DNA of 64,000 bases from Cladophialophora immunda (taxonomy: Eukaryota; Ascomycota; Eurotiomycetes; Chaetothyriales; Herpotrichiellaceae), in NCBI RefSeq assembly GCF_000835495.1, contig NW_015622541.1, positions 5,952,001 to 6,016,000 on the forward strand, read 5' to 3'. Both the position numbers and the translations under genes were made by a program. Position 1 is the first letter of the stretch, and each line of letters begins with the position of its first letter. Below the pieces are notes generated by a model that saw nothing but the letters and a program-made list of their open reading frames with translations, ran no database searches and was not told where the DNA came from. Of this stretch, positions 11,610 through 22,112 are shown piece after piece.

Positions 11610-12523
11610 TCAGCAATTCCAGCCGCCATCAATAGAATGAACAGCGCCAGTTATAAATTTACTCTCATCACCCAGCAAGAAGGCCACGAGAGCAGCTGCT
11701 TCCTCTGGCTGGCCCTTTCGTTTCAGAGTAGCAGGCCTTTCCATCTTCCAGTTCGGATCCACAGAGCTTTTCGCCGACATAGGAGTGTCAATTGTTCCTC
11801 TGACATATAGAGACAGTCAGTGTGATTATCGATGAATGGATTGATACTCTGGGAGACACTCACGGGCAGATGACGTTGATTCTGACTTCTGTCTCTGTGC
11901 ATTCTTTCGAGGCAGCCCTCGTCAGTCCCACGACTCCATGCTTGGATGCGACGTAGGCTCCATTACTATCGCCATCTGTGTTAGTCCAAAGCTTTGCCTG
12001 CTCATGAGAGTCGAGGACTTCAGGCACACTGACAGGAGTAATGCACTTACTTCGGCAATCCCCGCACACCAGCGATGCTAGCAGCGTTGACAATGCTCCC
12101 TCCACTCTCAACGGCCTGCAGTTGTGCTTTCATGCACAGGAAGACGCCTTTCAAGTTAACATTGATAACGAAATCCCATTCGTCTTCGTCATAGTTTGCG
12201 ACGCCTACACGGCCGATACTCTTCCCAACAACGCCAGCGAGATTTGCGGCTCCAGAAAGACGTCCGAACCGTTGGACAGTGTTGGAAATCCAGCTTTGCA
12301 CATCAGCTGACTTGGTCACGTCGACAACCTGCGCAAGAACACCGGCGTCCGGTGCTGCCTTTCGGATCAATTCGACTGCTTCATCCAGAGGCTCTCGCCT
12401 GTTGTCCGCGAGGCTTATGCTAGCGCCTCGAACAGCCAGGTATAGGGCCGTTGCTAGCCCAATACCTGACGCAGCCCCAGTAATGGCGATGACTTTGTCT
12501 TTGAAGAGAGTTGGTGAAGCCAT
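11610..12523 (-). CDS. Short-chain dehydrogenase/reductase (SDR 2)
   Basis: Exons 12523-12051, 11965-11864 and 11799-11610 give 765 nt, 254 aa. Landmarks: TGAASGIG (about residue 16), Asp after beta-2 (SLADN; NAD preference), GAANLAGVVG, active-site Ser in VNAASIAG, catalytic YVASK, and C-terminus SIDGGWNC. It is closely related to SDR 1: both share VD(V)-x-K/R-x-x-x-V-x-x-W(I), a conserved DEDxW segment and GDESKFITGA. The last intron sits after NVICP in phase 2, as in SDR 1 and SDR 3. It is divergent from the Zn2Cys6 regulator at 13556 across about 1 kb. Probably an NAD-dependent alcohol/ketone oxidoreductase in the cluster pathway; substrate unknown. Confidence 0.9.
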
Positions 12524-13555
12524 TATAGTCACTGAGCGTCCAGAAAACTGACTGAGGTCAAGCACAAAATCAAGTCTCCTGCGCCGGATAGAAAGATTCT
12601 GGGAGATGTCCAAGTGTTCCCGAAACCGGCGAATCAGACGGAGAACAATGTTAACGAGACAGCAGAAGGCAGGCTAATCTAACGCCGGAAAATTAGGACG
12701 TGTAGGCTGTGACAGGCTGACGAGGCCGTGTGATGCTCTTTGCCCGAACCATCAAAGTGTCGTCGCGTCTCCGCGTCGCCTAGCAAGAAGAGGGAGAGGT
12801 CCACAGCGTGCTAAAAGCTGCCCTCCCACGCCTCCAGTGCTGAATTGGTGCGCCTACCGGACCGTCTACAGGCAGGCTAGCAGGAACGGGACCCCAGATC
12901 GTTCTCGCAACTTGATCATATGAATCATCACCGCAGGTTACGGTCGGACGGATTGAAGATTGTTCGTGGATCTACACCCTCATTTGCTCGCCAAATCTCG
13001 AGAAAGGGAAGAATCATAATGCCTGGCCAGATACTCGTACTGGTGCCATTGTCCTTGAAGGCTGAATTCTTCTTCTCAAACTACTAGATCGTGAGCCACG
13101 TCTGGCACTCTCAACAATCTACGCAGGACCACCATCCAGACTGTCAAAGAAACGACCCTCCTGTTGAGGGAGACACCGAGGGAGAGTTGATTCATGTGGT
13201 CTCTTTGTTGCCACAAGGAATCCATGTTTTCGAGGCAAACCCGGATTCCCGAGTCGCTTGCGGGCCCAGACACACACATGGCCTCCGCGCCCACGATCCA
13301 CCATCCTCAAGGTTCGAGGCTAATGATTCAGCGCTTTGCAGCACCCCAGAGTTATCGCCCAATCACGAAAGGAAAAATCTATGCTGACCCTCTCTCAGCG
13401 GCCGAACAGAGTGACTATTTTTCGTGGAGCCCCATGGATGTCTGGGCTTCAAGTCTGGCGCTTCAATGTACAAGAAGCACTGTAGCAAAAGTGCATTCCC
13501 CCTCCGCAACCGTCGTCTCCTACATTTCACAGACCGGGAAGGGCGCTCCAGAACA
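12524..13555. promoter_or_regulatory. Divergent intergenic region SDR 2 / Zn2Cys6 regulator
   Basis: 1,032 bp between divergent genes, holding both promoters. AGGCTAATC occurs at 12671-12679, about 150 bp upstream of the SDR 2 ATG, next to an AACGCCGG triplet. Short open frames at 13091-13387 and 13194-13733 have no family features and are not called. Confidence 0.45.
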
Positions 13556-16412
13556 ATGTCGACACAAGAGAAAGAGACCAAGAAGCGCACCAGAGCCTCG
13601 GTGGCCTGCAATGCGTGCAGAACACGACGTACCAAGGTATGTACGGCTCCTTGAAGGTCTCGAATATATCAACGCGGCCGGATATCGTGCTCTTTCTTTA
13701 CTCTTTCTTCCTGAAATTGTCGCCCCATTCTGACCAGTTGTACAGTGCGTGTTTACACCTGGAGAGGGAGAATGCAAGCAGTGTCAGCGAAGCAAAGTGG
13801 CCTGCATAATAACCCATGATGATGAGCGAAAACGGTAAGCTGTCCACTCTAGATTGCTCTAGTCTACCTCGTTTGGATTGACCAGGGATTTCAGGCCCAG
13901 TTCGCGAGCCCACGTTGAATTCTTGACGTCTCGTGTCAAGCTACTGGAAGGACTCCTTCGTCAAAAGGAACAAGCTATGCCTTCAGCATCCAACTCGGAA
14001 CACGAGAACAGTCTCGACATGGTCGACCTGGATCTGGGATTTGAAAGTAGCACAAGTCAATATGACACCGATCTGTTCAATTCTCCTCAACCAGTCGAAT
14101 GGTCCATGCCGGAAGGTCCACCTGAGCCTCTTGTAGACCAAGCACCAAGGGGCCAGACTGCTACTAGTGACTGCTCACCAACAGTAAATCATGTCCAGCT
14201 GCCCACGTATCTCCAAACCTCAAATTGCGGTCGGTCCAAACAGCTCTTGGAGTGCTTGACGTCGACAGATGGACATTGGAACCACGACAAGAGTAACGGA
14301 CAGACGCGGTATTATACTCCAACAACAAACATCCACGTCTACAGCGAGTTACTCCATACACATGCCGCAGCGGATACGTGGGATCAAAGACGAAGAGCTG
14401 CTAGGATGATCAGTGACCTAACCTCAGATGCCCACGACTATCTTATGGAGCTCTACTGGACACGGCACAACACCCTGATGCACGTCGTGCACAAAGACAC
14501 CTTCTGCCGTGCCCGAGAACAAGAAGACCCACAGTACTACTCGAGCTTTTTGCATGTCTGTATGCTTGCCATGGGCTTTAGCTATGCAGACAAATCAAGA
14601 CTCGACATCCAGCGACTCACCTTGAGCGATGGGGACAGTACTTTACTCCGAGAAGCCCGGTATCTATTTGAACATGACGTCAACCACTCTGGAGGTCTGA
14701 CGAAAATCCAAGCACTGTTGCTACTGGGAGATCTTGGATGCAGCTTGGGGAAGGACAACAGTGGCTGGATGTATACAGGTGAGTCCTCACTTGAGACACA
14801 TCTGCGCTATCTAACATTGTCACCAGGACTAGCATGTCGATTAGCTCTGGATATGGGATTACACCTCGACTATACCCAAGTGAACCTCAGCCAAGAGGAC
14901 ACCCTGGTCCGGTCAATGGTCTTTTCCTCTTGTGTTCTCCATGACCTGTGGGTGATCCTTGGTCATATCCCCCGCGAGTCGTCAAGCTCTCCGCTGATGC
15001 CTTCATAGATACTGTGCACTATGGGTGGGTCGACCACCACATATTAGACATCGTGATCTAGACAGCGAGCGGCTTCTGGAGCGCAGAAGGCTTCTTGAAG
15101 CCGGTCTAGACCACGGCTCCGAAAGAAGTCACGAGACTCAGATCTACGTTGCCTTGCTCGAGCTTATGGAGCATTCCTATTTCGTCGTTGACAATACCCC
15201 CAACAAATCAGACGCCGACAGTCCTCAAAGACACCTTTTGACCGCCACTTTTGACCAGGAGTTGAGATCGTGGTATCGGAAACTTCCCCAAGAGCTGAAG
15301 TGGACGCGAATCAACGTTGCAACCGCACCACCAGTGTTTTTCCTTCTTCAGTAAGTTCTCCTCCATCTTCGACAGGCTCAGTGAGGGTTGTTCCCGTTGC
15401 TCCAATGATACAGAAAACTAACGCTGCATCGTTCAGCCAACAATTTCACGCACTTCTAATCACGGCGTACCGTCCTCTCGTTCGATTGAGGCTGCCCGAG
15501 TCTGAATTCGAAGGACAGAGCTTCAGCCACAATATCAGCTTAGATTATGGACCAATGAAACACTACGCTCGACTTGCGCGGACCGTGTGTTTTGACTCTG
15601 CCATTCAAGTTGCCCGGATATCTCAATGTTACCGAAGACGCTTTCCACCGTGCGACCTGTGGCCTGCCAGTATGCAACATCTAGGCACCGCGGCTACTGC
15701 CTTGATCTCCTACATCAGCCGACCCGACGACCCTGCGGGCCAACACACCGCCTTGCAGCATCTTCAAGTCCTCATGGACTCTCTGAGGGGTATGGCACAG
15801 ATCTACCGGCCGGCGCAATACATGATCGATGTTCTGGAGCCAGTGGTCAACGACTTTGGCTGGAATTCTGAACCTCTGATGGACATTGACGCCAGAAAAG
15901 CGCCAGAAACTCAGCCCCACGGACTGCTCACGCCCGCAACAGAGTCTCGGTCCCTCACCACCTCGATTAAGTCATACAAGGGCGATATGCCCATGCTGGA
16001 CTCGTCATCTAACCCGCTCAAGACGATGGAGATCTCCTTCGACGCCCCGGCCACTCAACCCCAGAAGGCCACTCACAGAATGTCCGCCTCTGTTGAAGGT
16101 AGTCATCACGATCGGGAGTTTGGCACCCTGGAAACACCCATGATGATCTCGCCTCGAGGTGTCAGTAATCTGATCCCTTATCTGTATTTGGGAGGCTCGA
16201 CAGATGACTCAAACACGGCCCTGTCGAGCAGACCCCTGGCGCCTCCAGCGGGGATGAAGTCGGCGACCGGCAAGCCAACCAGTAGTGCGCATAACGGGTC
16301 GATGAACATGTTCAGCCAAGAATTGTCGTCAATATCATCTGCTGAGAAATTGTCGGAGCAGCAGCTCTCATGGGACGACATCTTTCAACAAACTGGGCAT
16401 AGCGTTGGTTAG
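13556..16412 (+). CDS. Zn2Cys6 fungal transcription factor with Fungal_trans domain
   Basis: Six exons: 13556-13636, 13746-13834, 13886-14778, 14827-14947, 15009-15350 and 15437-16412, giving 2502 nt, 833 aa. The zinc cluster is Cys18, 21, 28, 37, 40 and 47 (CX2CX6CX8CX2CX6C); the first intron falls just before Cys28. A coiled linker follows (FLTSRVKLLEGLLRQKEQ). The Fungal_trans regulatory domain begins near YLMELYWTRHNTLMHVV and continues through SGGLTKIQALLLLG, CRLALDMGLHLD, and YCALWVGRPPHIRHRD across the fourth intron. The C-terminal part is low complexity and Ser/Thr rich. Intron 14948-15008 (donor GTGGGT, branch GCTGATG, acceptor CATAG) removes what otherwise looks like a frameshift. 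It lies between SDR 2 and the GFA gene and is the best candidate pathway regulator of the left cluster. Confidence 0.9.
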
Positions 16413-16665
16413 GCGTTTGCTTATTGATGCCAGTATCTACCAGTGTTGAGGTGGATAATCTAATGACTGCTTCAAGCTGTTTGAAGATCATGTACGCTTA
16501 GATAGGAGACACGGGGGTTTTCTTGATTTCCATCTTGTTCCGAGTTGTTTCGCGGTCTGGTCTCGTTATACATTCAAGGTTGCTATGAGTGCTACCGATG
16601 AGCCTACGTCGCTCTCTGTTCTCTACGTCGTCCCATACAGCAGCATTGCTCCTTATGAACCACGT

Positions 16666-17307
16666 TCAAAGCTCCGAGGCCTTGATGTATCCAGGCCTCC
16701 TGTCGTCGAAAATCTCCTTGTCCGGCTTGAAGTGGTGGAGTCTATATAGAAATCAGCACCATTTTGCCCATTGCACAGTAAGTTTCATCAATTCATCCAA
16801 GCCTGTGGCCCATCTTCGTACAGGTCTGTGGGCTCCCTAAGGCGCGCAGTCACAATCAACAACTTACCCATCCTCCACCAGCGACGACCGCACCATCCAT
16901 TTCGTGCCGCCGTGATGCATGGGTACAGTCCACAACGTGCACCCGCACCTGGAACAGAAGTGCTTTTCCTTGACGTGCCCGCTCTGCGTCTTCTCGATGA
17001 TGTATTTGTTGATCAGGGACTCGGGGTCTTTGACACTGACTTCGGTGGCATTGTAGCCTAAAACCTGAGCCGCAAGGAGATCAATATACGTCACGTGAAA
17101 TGGCACAATCATGGTTTGAGGAAAAGTGCAAAGGAATTTCCCAAAAACTAAGGGAACCAAACATACTATTTGGCACGGCCCTCCAGCACCCTTTTGGCAA
17201 TCGAGACAGTAACACTGCAGAACTTTATAGGGGTGTCCAAGCAGGTCGAAGGTAACGTTGCCGCAGAGGCAGGCGCCGTTGTAGCGGGCCGATGAGGTTT
17301 CTGCCAT
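16666..17307 (-). CDS. GFA (glutathione-dependent formaldehyde-activating-like, Mss4 fold) protein
   Basis: Exons 17307-17167, 17064-16868 and 16741-16666 give 414 nt, 137 aa. The GFA/CENP-V zinc-binding pattern is complete: GACLCGNV (CxC), CYCLDCQKGAGG, and HFCSRCGCTLW near residue 95. The last exon (LHHFKPDKEIF, then RPGYIKASEL) is separated by a 126-bp intron (GTAAGT donor; GCTGATTTCTATATAG end), which would be missed if the gene were ended at the donor. Members bind zinc and sometimes glutathione; most fungal ones have no known substrate. It is convergent with the Zn2Cys6 regulator and upstream of the FAH hydrolase on the same strand. A glutathione-linked step would fit a maleylpyruvate-type ring-cleavage route, but that is inference. 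Confidence 0.82.
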
Positions 17308-17821
17308 TCTGGGCTTTTTTGGATGCTGCCCTTTTCGCGCAAGACCTTAGATCCTCTTGTCCGGATCTTCACGATATAAGTGAATAAGGGCTCATACAGA
17401 AGTAAAAGTTCCGAGAATGCCAAGCTCACGTACGGAACGCGCCATCTCTGTATCGGGACCTAGTGGGCTGGATCTCTGTCTCCCGACTGTCGTGCTCCCG
17501 ATGCGCCGGGGTCGTGTTTTCCGTAGGAAAGCCACGAATGATCCTGGCACCCCGACATGTCGAGTCGCCTGTACGCATTGAGAGCCTGGGTTGGGGCGGG
17601 GAAGATGGCATCAATAGCGTGGCTTGCACGCGTACGAGCCCATGCAAAAGACAGATGGAGCTTATCTTGGTCACACATCTGCAGCAGGTTGATTTTGGTC
17701 TACGTCTATCTATCACCCTGAATTATCCGAGGGGTTTCCGAGGTATTCGTGTCTGCTCTCCGCGTCATCTTCCACGATCGCAAAACTGGAGTTCAAGCAG
17801 GTCAATGAATCCCAAAAGCCG
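17308..17821. other. Intergenic, 514 bp, upstream of the GFA gene
   Basis: No gene supported. The long open frame on the plus strand (17463-18098) is antisense to the hydrolase 3' exon and has no family features. Confidence 0.4.
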
Positions 17822-18847
17822 TCATGAAGGCTTTTGCCAAACCATGGAGCCGTGTTCCCAGACCATCCGATTGCGGATGGAGCCAAGCTGCTCGATCTTG
17901 ACCTCGACCACATCGCCGTCCTTCAGCCACCCAGGTGGGTCCATGCCCAAGGCCACACCTGAAGGGGTGCCGGTCATGATGACAGTGCCCTCCTGCAGTG
18001 TCGTCCCCTGGCTGCTGAAGCTCACAATGTCTGCTACCGAGAAGATCAGGTCGTCCGTGTTGGTGTCCTGGCGCATCTCGCCGTTGACCAACGTTTGAAG
18101 GCGCAAGTTCTCGGCGAGGCCCACGACGGAAGGAGAGACGAGCATGGGTCCGACGGGAGCGAACTTGTCGAACCCTTTCGCAAAGCACCATTGAGGAACA
18201 TTGCCGGCGAATTTAGGGTCGCGTTGCCAGGATCGCGCGCTGATGTCGTTGCCGACCATGTAGCCTGCAATGTAGTCCAGGGCCTTCTCGCGCGGCACGT
18301 TCTTTGCGTCTTTGCCGATGAGAATGCACTGGTGGGGGCAAATGTTAGCTCCAAAGCCTGAGAGAGTATGCCTGGTCTTGATAGCTCACCATTTCGCCTT
18401 CATAGTCCAACATGTCAGGCTTTTGTATGATTGGGTGGATTGGAATGTCCTCGTTCCATGAAGCGATGCTGGGGGCTCCCTTGATGAAGATCGAAGGGTA
18501 CGGCGGAGGCGTGCGGCCTGCCTCTTTGACTATAGTTGGGGGGCTCTTTAAAGCAAATCCTCAGGAAAACGCAGCATGATGTTGGACTCACTGTGTTTCA
18601 TGTAGTTCAGGCCGATGCATTTGACGATGGGCACATCTGCCGGAGTCAAAGGTCCTATGAGTTCCGCGACCTCAACTTCGGTGCCCGTCGGTTTCAAAGC
18701 GGGTATACTGCTGCCCTCGAAAACCTTCGCTTTTAAGGTCTTGGCCTCAAGCTTCTGCAGCAGTTCATCTGCGTGATTGATGATCGGGTCACCATAGTGC
18801 GTTTGTCCCTGGGGAGCTCGGAATTTGATGAGTCGTTGCCACGTCAT
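17822..18847 (-). CDS. Fumarylacetoacetate hydrolase family protein
   Basis: Exons 18847-18592, 18529-18390 and 18328-17822 give 903 nt, 300 aa. FAH-fold landmarks: CIGLNYMKHIKEAG, PSIFIKGAPS, metal-binding acidic pair in DYEGEM, CILIGKDAKNVP, GYMVGNDISARSWQ, then TLQEGTVIMTGTPSGV and KDGDVVEVKIEQLGSIRNR. This is the small FAHD1/fumarylpyruvate hydrolase type (about 300 aa), not the 420-aa tyrosine-pathway enzyme. Such enzymes split acylpyruvates or decarboxylate oxaloacetate-like acids with Mg2+. It is divergent from a gentisate-dioxygenase-like cupin 486 bp away. This is the classic pairing for ring cleavage followed by C-C hydrolysis, and it supports a gentisate-type route. ATG 18847 is used; the frame opens two codons earlier only with GTG. 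Confidence 0.9.
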
Positions 18848-19333
18848 GACCACTCGGTGCGACGATGTTATGATTCCAACCGTTTCGGTGGAAGTCTGGA
18901 AGATATGAGGGAGCAGTTCAGCTCGATTGGTGATGCCTGAACGAGGACGAGGTTTCTCCTTGGTTTATGACCATGTCCATTCAAGTTGCTGATGGGAGTC
19001 TGAACGAAGAGCGTGGCGAAGTCCGTCTCCGCGGTCGGCGCCGCAGCGATCAGGCGCTGAATCAGTAACCCTCCATCCCCGATCCGTTGCATGGGTCCTC
19101 GTACCTGGTGTCGTTTGCTTCCGGCAGTCGAGATCCGGATTGTCGGTCATAGACTCCGCCATGCCATGGCTGAATCCAGTGCGGAGAGTGTCTTGCCGGT
19201 CAGTAGACACGATTTCGCGGGGGGGCCCTGATTCTATGGAAGGGGTAACTTAGAGCGTCGACCAAGGACTTTTTGCAGCGTTGTTGCAAGCATCACCAGC
19301 TACAATACACTAACTTACTACAATAATACCAAA
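18848..19333. promoter_or_regulatory. Divergent promoter region FAH hydrolase / bicupin dioxygenase
   Basis: 486 bp between two divergent genes that plausibly catalyse consecutive steps. An everted ACCG-TTT-CGGT element (CCG-N3-CGG) lies at 18879-18889 near the hydrolase start; a similar CCG-N3-CGG lies between SDR 1 and the P450. Confidence 0.5.
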
Positions 19334-20446
19334 ATGGGTTCTATCGCGACAGACGCCGTGCAGAGAGACTTCCTGAAACGTCTGCCAGCCAAGAATGTCG
19401 GCCCTCTATGGACAGTTATGGACGCCTTGGTCTCACAGATCCCAGCACCAAAGGCAACGCCTGCGATCTGGAGGTATGATGAGCTACATCCCGATCTCAT
19501 CACAGCCAGCCAAATAATCCCAGAGGAACAAGCAGAACGCCGAGTACTCATGCTGAACAATCCCTCCATGAGTAAGTCGCCAGCCTGAGCCACACAGTGT
19601 AGGTGGACATCACTGACGGAGCGATTCAGAGGCCCCATACACAACCGACACCCTGTACGCGGGTCTTCAGATCATCAATCCAGGCGAAACTGCGCCGGCT
19701 CACAAACACGTAGCTTTCGCCCTGCGCTACATCATCGAAGGCAGTCGAGGCTTCACCTCCGTGGACGGCAAGAAAATCTCCATGGAAAAGGGTGACGTGA
19801 TCCTCACGCCCTCGTGGACATTCCATGACCACGGCCACGAAGGCCAGGGACCCATGATCTGGCTTGACGGCTTAGATCTCCCGCTGTTCCAGGGGATTCC
19901 AGTCAACTTTGCCCAGGCATACCATGAGAAGCGCTTCCCGCGCGAGTAAGTCACCCCGAAACGCTTGTCTATCATCGATGGTACCCTTGCGTTGCCCCCA
20001 ACTCGAACCCAAGTCGTGTTAACATGTATCACGACAGGCCTGTCGAGTCCAGCCCGAACTTGCATTTCCCCTGGGCGCCTGTAAAAGAGCTTCTCTCCTC
20101 CTCCCGTCCCCATAGCGTCCACCACTACCTCACTCCGGACGGCGACCCGATATCCAACACCCTCTCCGCCCAGGCCGAGCGCGTCGCAGCGGGCACAACT
20201 AGCCCGGCTATACGGGAAACCTGTTCATTCGTTTACCACATTCCCCAGGGCACGGGTTCGACTCGCATCGTAAGCGGCAATGGTACCGAGACGATACTGA
20301 AATGGAAGGAGAACGACACGTTTGCCGTACCGGCATGGTCGAGTGTGTCACACACGGCAAGTGACCAAGGCGATGTCTATCTTTTTGCGTTTTCGGATCG
20401 GGGAGTGTTGGAAAGGCTGGGCTTCTACAGGAAGCAGGAGGAGTGA
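19334..20446 (+). CDS. Bicupin ring-cleavage dioxygenase (gentisate 1,2-dioxygenase-like)
   Basis: Exons 19334-19571, 19630-19945 and 20038-20446 give 963 nt, 320 aa. Cupin 1 carries APAHKHVAFALRYIIEG, a Val-Asp-Gly turn, MEKGDVILTPSWTFHDHG and PMIWLDGLDLPL, matching the gentisate/1-hydroxy-2-naphthoate/salicylate dioxygenase signature with its Fe(II) histidines. Cupin 2 (from about residue 220) is more degenerate, with CSFVYHIPQGTGSTR, KENDTFAVPAWSSVSH and DVYLFAFSD. Such enzymes open the ring of gentisate-like dihydroxy or hydroxy aromatic acids with O2; the ring-opened pyruvate derivative would be a substrate for the neighbouring FAH hydrolase. At 320 aa it is slightly shorter than bacterial gentisate dioxygenases. 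The precise aromatic substrate cannot be read from sequence. Confidence 0.87.
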
Positions 20447-20762
20447 TTGGGCGTTATATCGCGTATGCGAGAGCCTTGGTAGGTGTTTGCCGAGACTCTA
20501 CCTTCAAAGAGCAGGATTTGCCAGAGTTTGGGACTTTTGGAACATCATAGCCACGTCTTGATCGCGTAGTTGACTGTTCATAGTGTTGTTAACGTGAACA
20601 TGATGTGATGTGATGCTTTACCAAGAGCAAAACACAGCTGTACTTGTCGACACAGGCGGAGGACATCATCCCAGCGAGCAATAGATGTAAACACCGCTAA
20701 TAATCGAGCATCGATAACGCTTGATCAACGTTCCGATGTGAGCAACAGCAAAAGCCTCGACT
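20447..20762. other. Intergenic, 316 bp, between convergent genes
   Basis: 3' flanks of the bicupin and bZIP genes. A short ATGATGTGATGTGATG tract lies near 20600. Nothing else seen. Confidence 0.35.
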
Positions 20763-22112
20763 TCAACCTCGACGGTCTCTGAAGCCTCCAAACTCTTTTC
20801 GACTCTCCTCCACAGCGATGGCTAGCTGTGGAAAAGTGTGCCAGAATTTAGAGTCAATACCAGTCAAGGTCCAATTCTTCATGTCTCGGACGTGCTCTTC
20901 AAATGCAGGGTGCACGTGAAAGGACTTGACCCCTGTGTCGGGATCTGTTTCTTCGAGGATGACGTCGTCGTCCGAATATGGCCAGTTTAAGCTGAATGAG
21001 GGCGCAAAGGCGTCCGAGTACTGTTCAAACGTGATGGTAGGATCGCGAATAAGGCAATCTCGCGCGTGCGGCCTGCCATGATGAGTTGATGTCAGCCAAT
21101 TCTTGGGACCACTCAAGCGAGGTCTTGGCCATTCTGGAAGAGAGTGACGGCGAGTAATGGATTAGTGGAAAAGGATCTCATACCACATGACACGATCGAG
21201 CCAGGCCGAATGGCGTACTTCGAGCTGGAGCCTGGTCGGCCGCATCCAAGGCAGCATCTGATCGTAAGCCTCTTTGGTCCTCAATATCTGCCACTGTACC
21301 CAGTCAGCCGCTTGTCACTTACGATCGAGACACACAAGGGGATGCCAGACAGTCAGAGCACTTGTTGAAGACATGATACATGCAACCTTCTTCGCAATGG
21401 TGTCGAACTCGGGATAGGTGTAAATGATGTCGGCAATGACTCGAGAGACCTCAACCTGGACGGCTGATGGCGACAACCTCGGTGTCGGCGAAGGCGGATC
21501 GCGAACTTCAGGCGAGGGGAAGTCCATTTCAGCCTCCGGAGCACGAACCAATGCTCGCATTTTGTGAACAAATGGCTGCACGATGCGGTCGGAGGGATTT
21601 TCTGGCGGACCTTGTAAAGGAACGCGAAGATAATCGGGTTCGCTTGCAGACGATATACTGTTGTAGGGATCTTGGGAGCCCTGCAAAGGTCGTCCCTCTG
21701 CTGGCGAGAGACCCAGTGTCGCTTTCTGAGATATAAGACCGGCAAGGATCGACTGATCCAGTGATATTCGAACGTTCGGAGCCCTAGCACCCTTCATCCG
21801 CTGGTAGGACTGACTCCCATGCTCGAAAGGCGACGGACGGAGCAGCGGGTAGAGGTGCAAGTCCTCCACGCGCCGTCTCAATTCATGGTTTTCACGGATG
21901 TAGTGCGACACGTCCCGGGAGTAGGTGGATTCCTGGACTCTCAGGCGTTCGGATAGTTGTGACACTTGGTCTCGTAAAGCTCCAATCTCGGCTTTCGCTC
22001 GATCTCTCATCGCTTGCTGAGCCCTTCGATCTCTCGCTCTTTTGAGGGCAAGCGTTGAAGCCGCCTGAGAGCTTTTGCTCGGGTCAGACTGGCCTGTCTT
22101 GCCTTCTTTCAT
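20763..22112 (-). CDS. bZIP transcription factor with DUF3425 C-terminal domain
   Basis: Proposed exons 22112-21336, 21293-21194 and 21133-20763 give 1248 nt, 415 aa. The basic region and zipper are near residues 22-75 (KRARDRRAQQAMRDRAKAEI, then L-heptads in LRDQVSQLSERLRVQ). DUF3425 occupies the C-terminal third: VIADIIYTYPEFDTIAKKVA, WQILRTKEAYDQMLPWMRPT, LQLEVRHSAWLD, CLIRDPTITF, LNWPYSDDDVI, then HPAFEEHVRDMKNWTL. This bZIP-DUF3425 class is fungal-specific and often pathway-linked. ATG 22112 is the first in frame. Both donors (GTGTGT, GTGTCA) are non-consensus; they were chosen only because they keep the DUF3425 frame, so exon edges near 21336 and 21194 are tentative. The basic region has Asp where many bZIPs have the DNA-contacting Asn (RARDR rather than RARNR). 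Confidence 0.8.

Noticed and set aside
14948..15062. Apparent frameshift and stop inside the Zn2Cys6 gene at 13556-16412
   Set aside because: A 61-bp intron (14948-15008, GTGGGT..CATAG with a GCTGATG branch) joins HDL to YCALWVGRPPHI, a conserved fungal regulator motif, in perfect phase. The gene is intact.
16868..16868. GFA gene ending at the donor near 16868
   Set aside because: A standard donor/branch/acceptor set adds a 76-nt last exon and closes the frame; without it the C-terminal strand is missing.
17463..18098. 211-residue plus-strand open frame
   Set aside because: Antisense to the FAH hydrolase 3' exon, with low-complexity composition and no family features.
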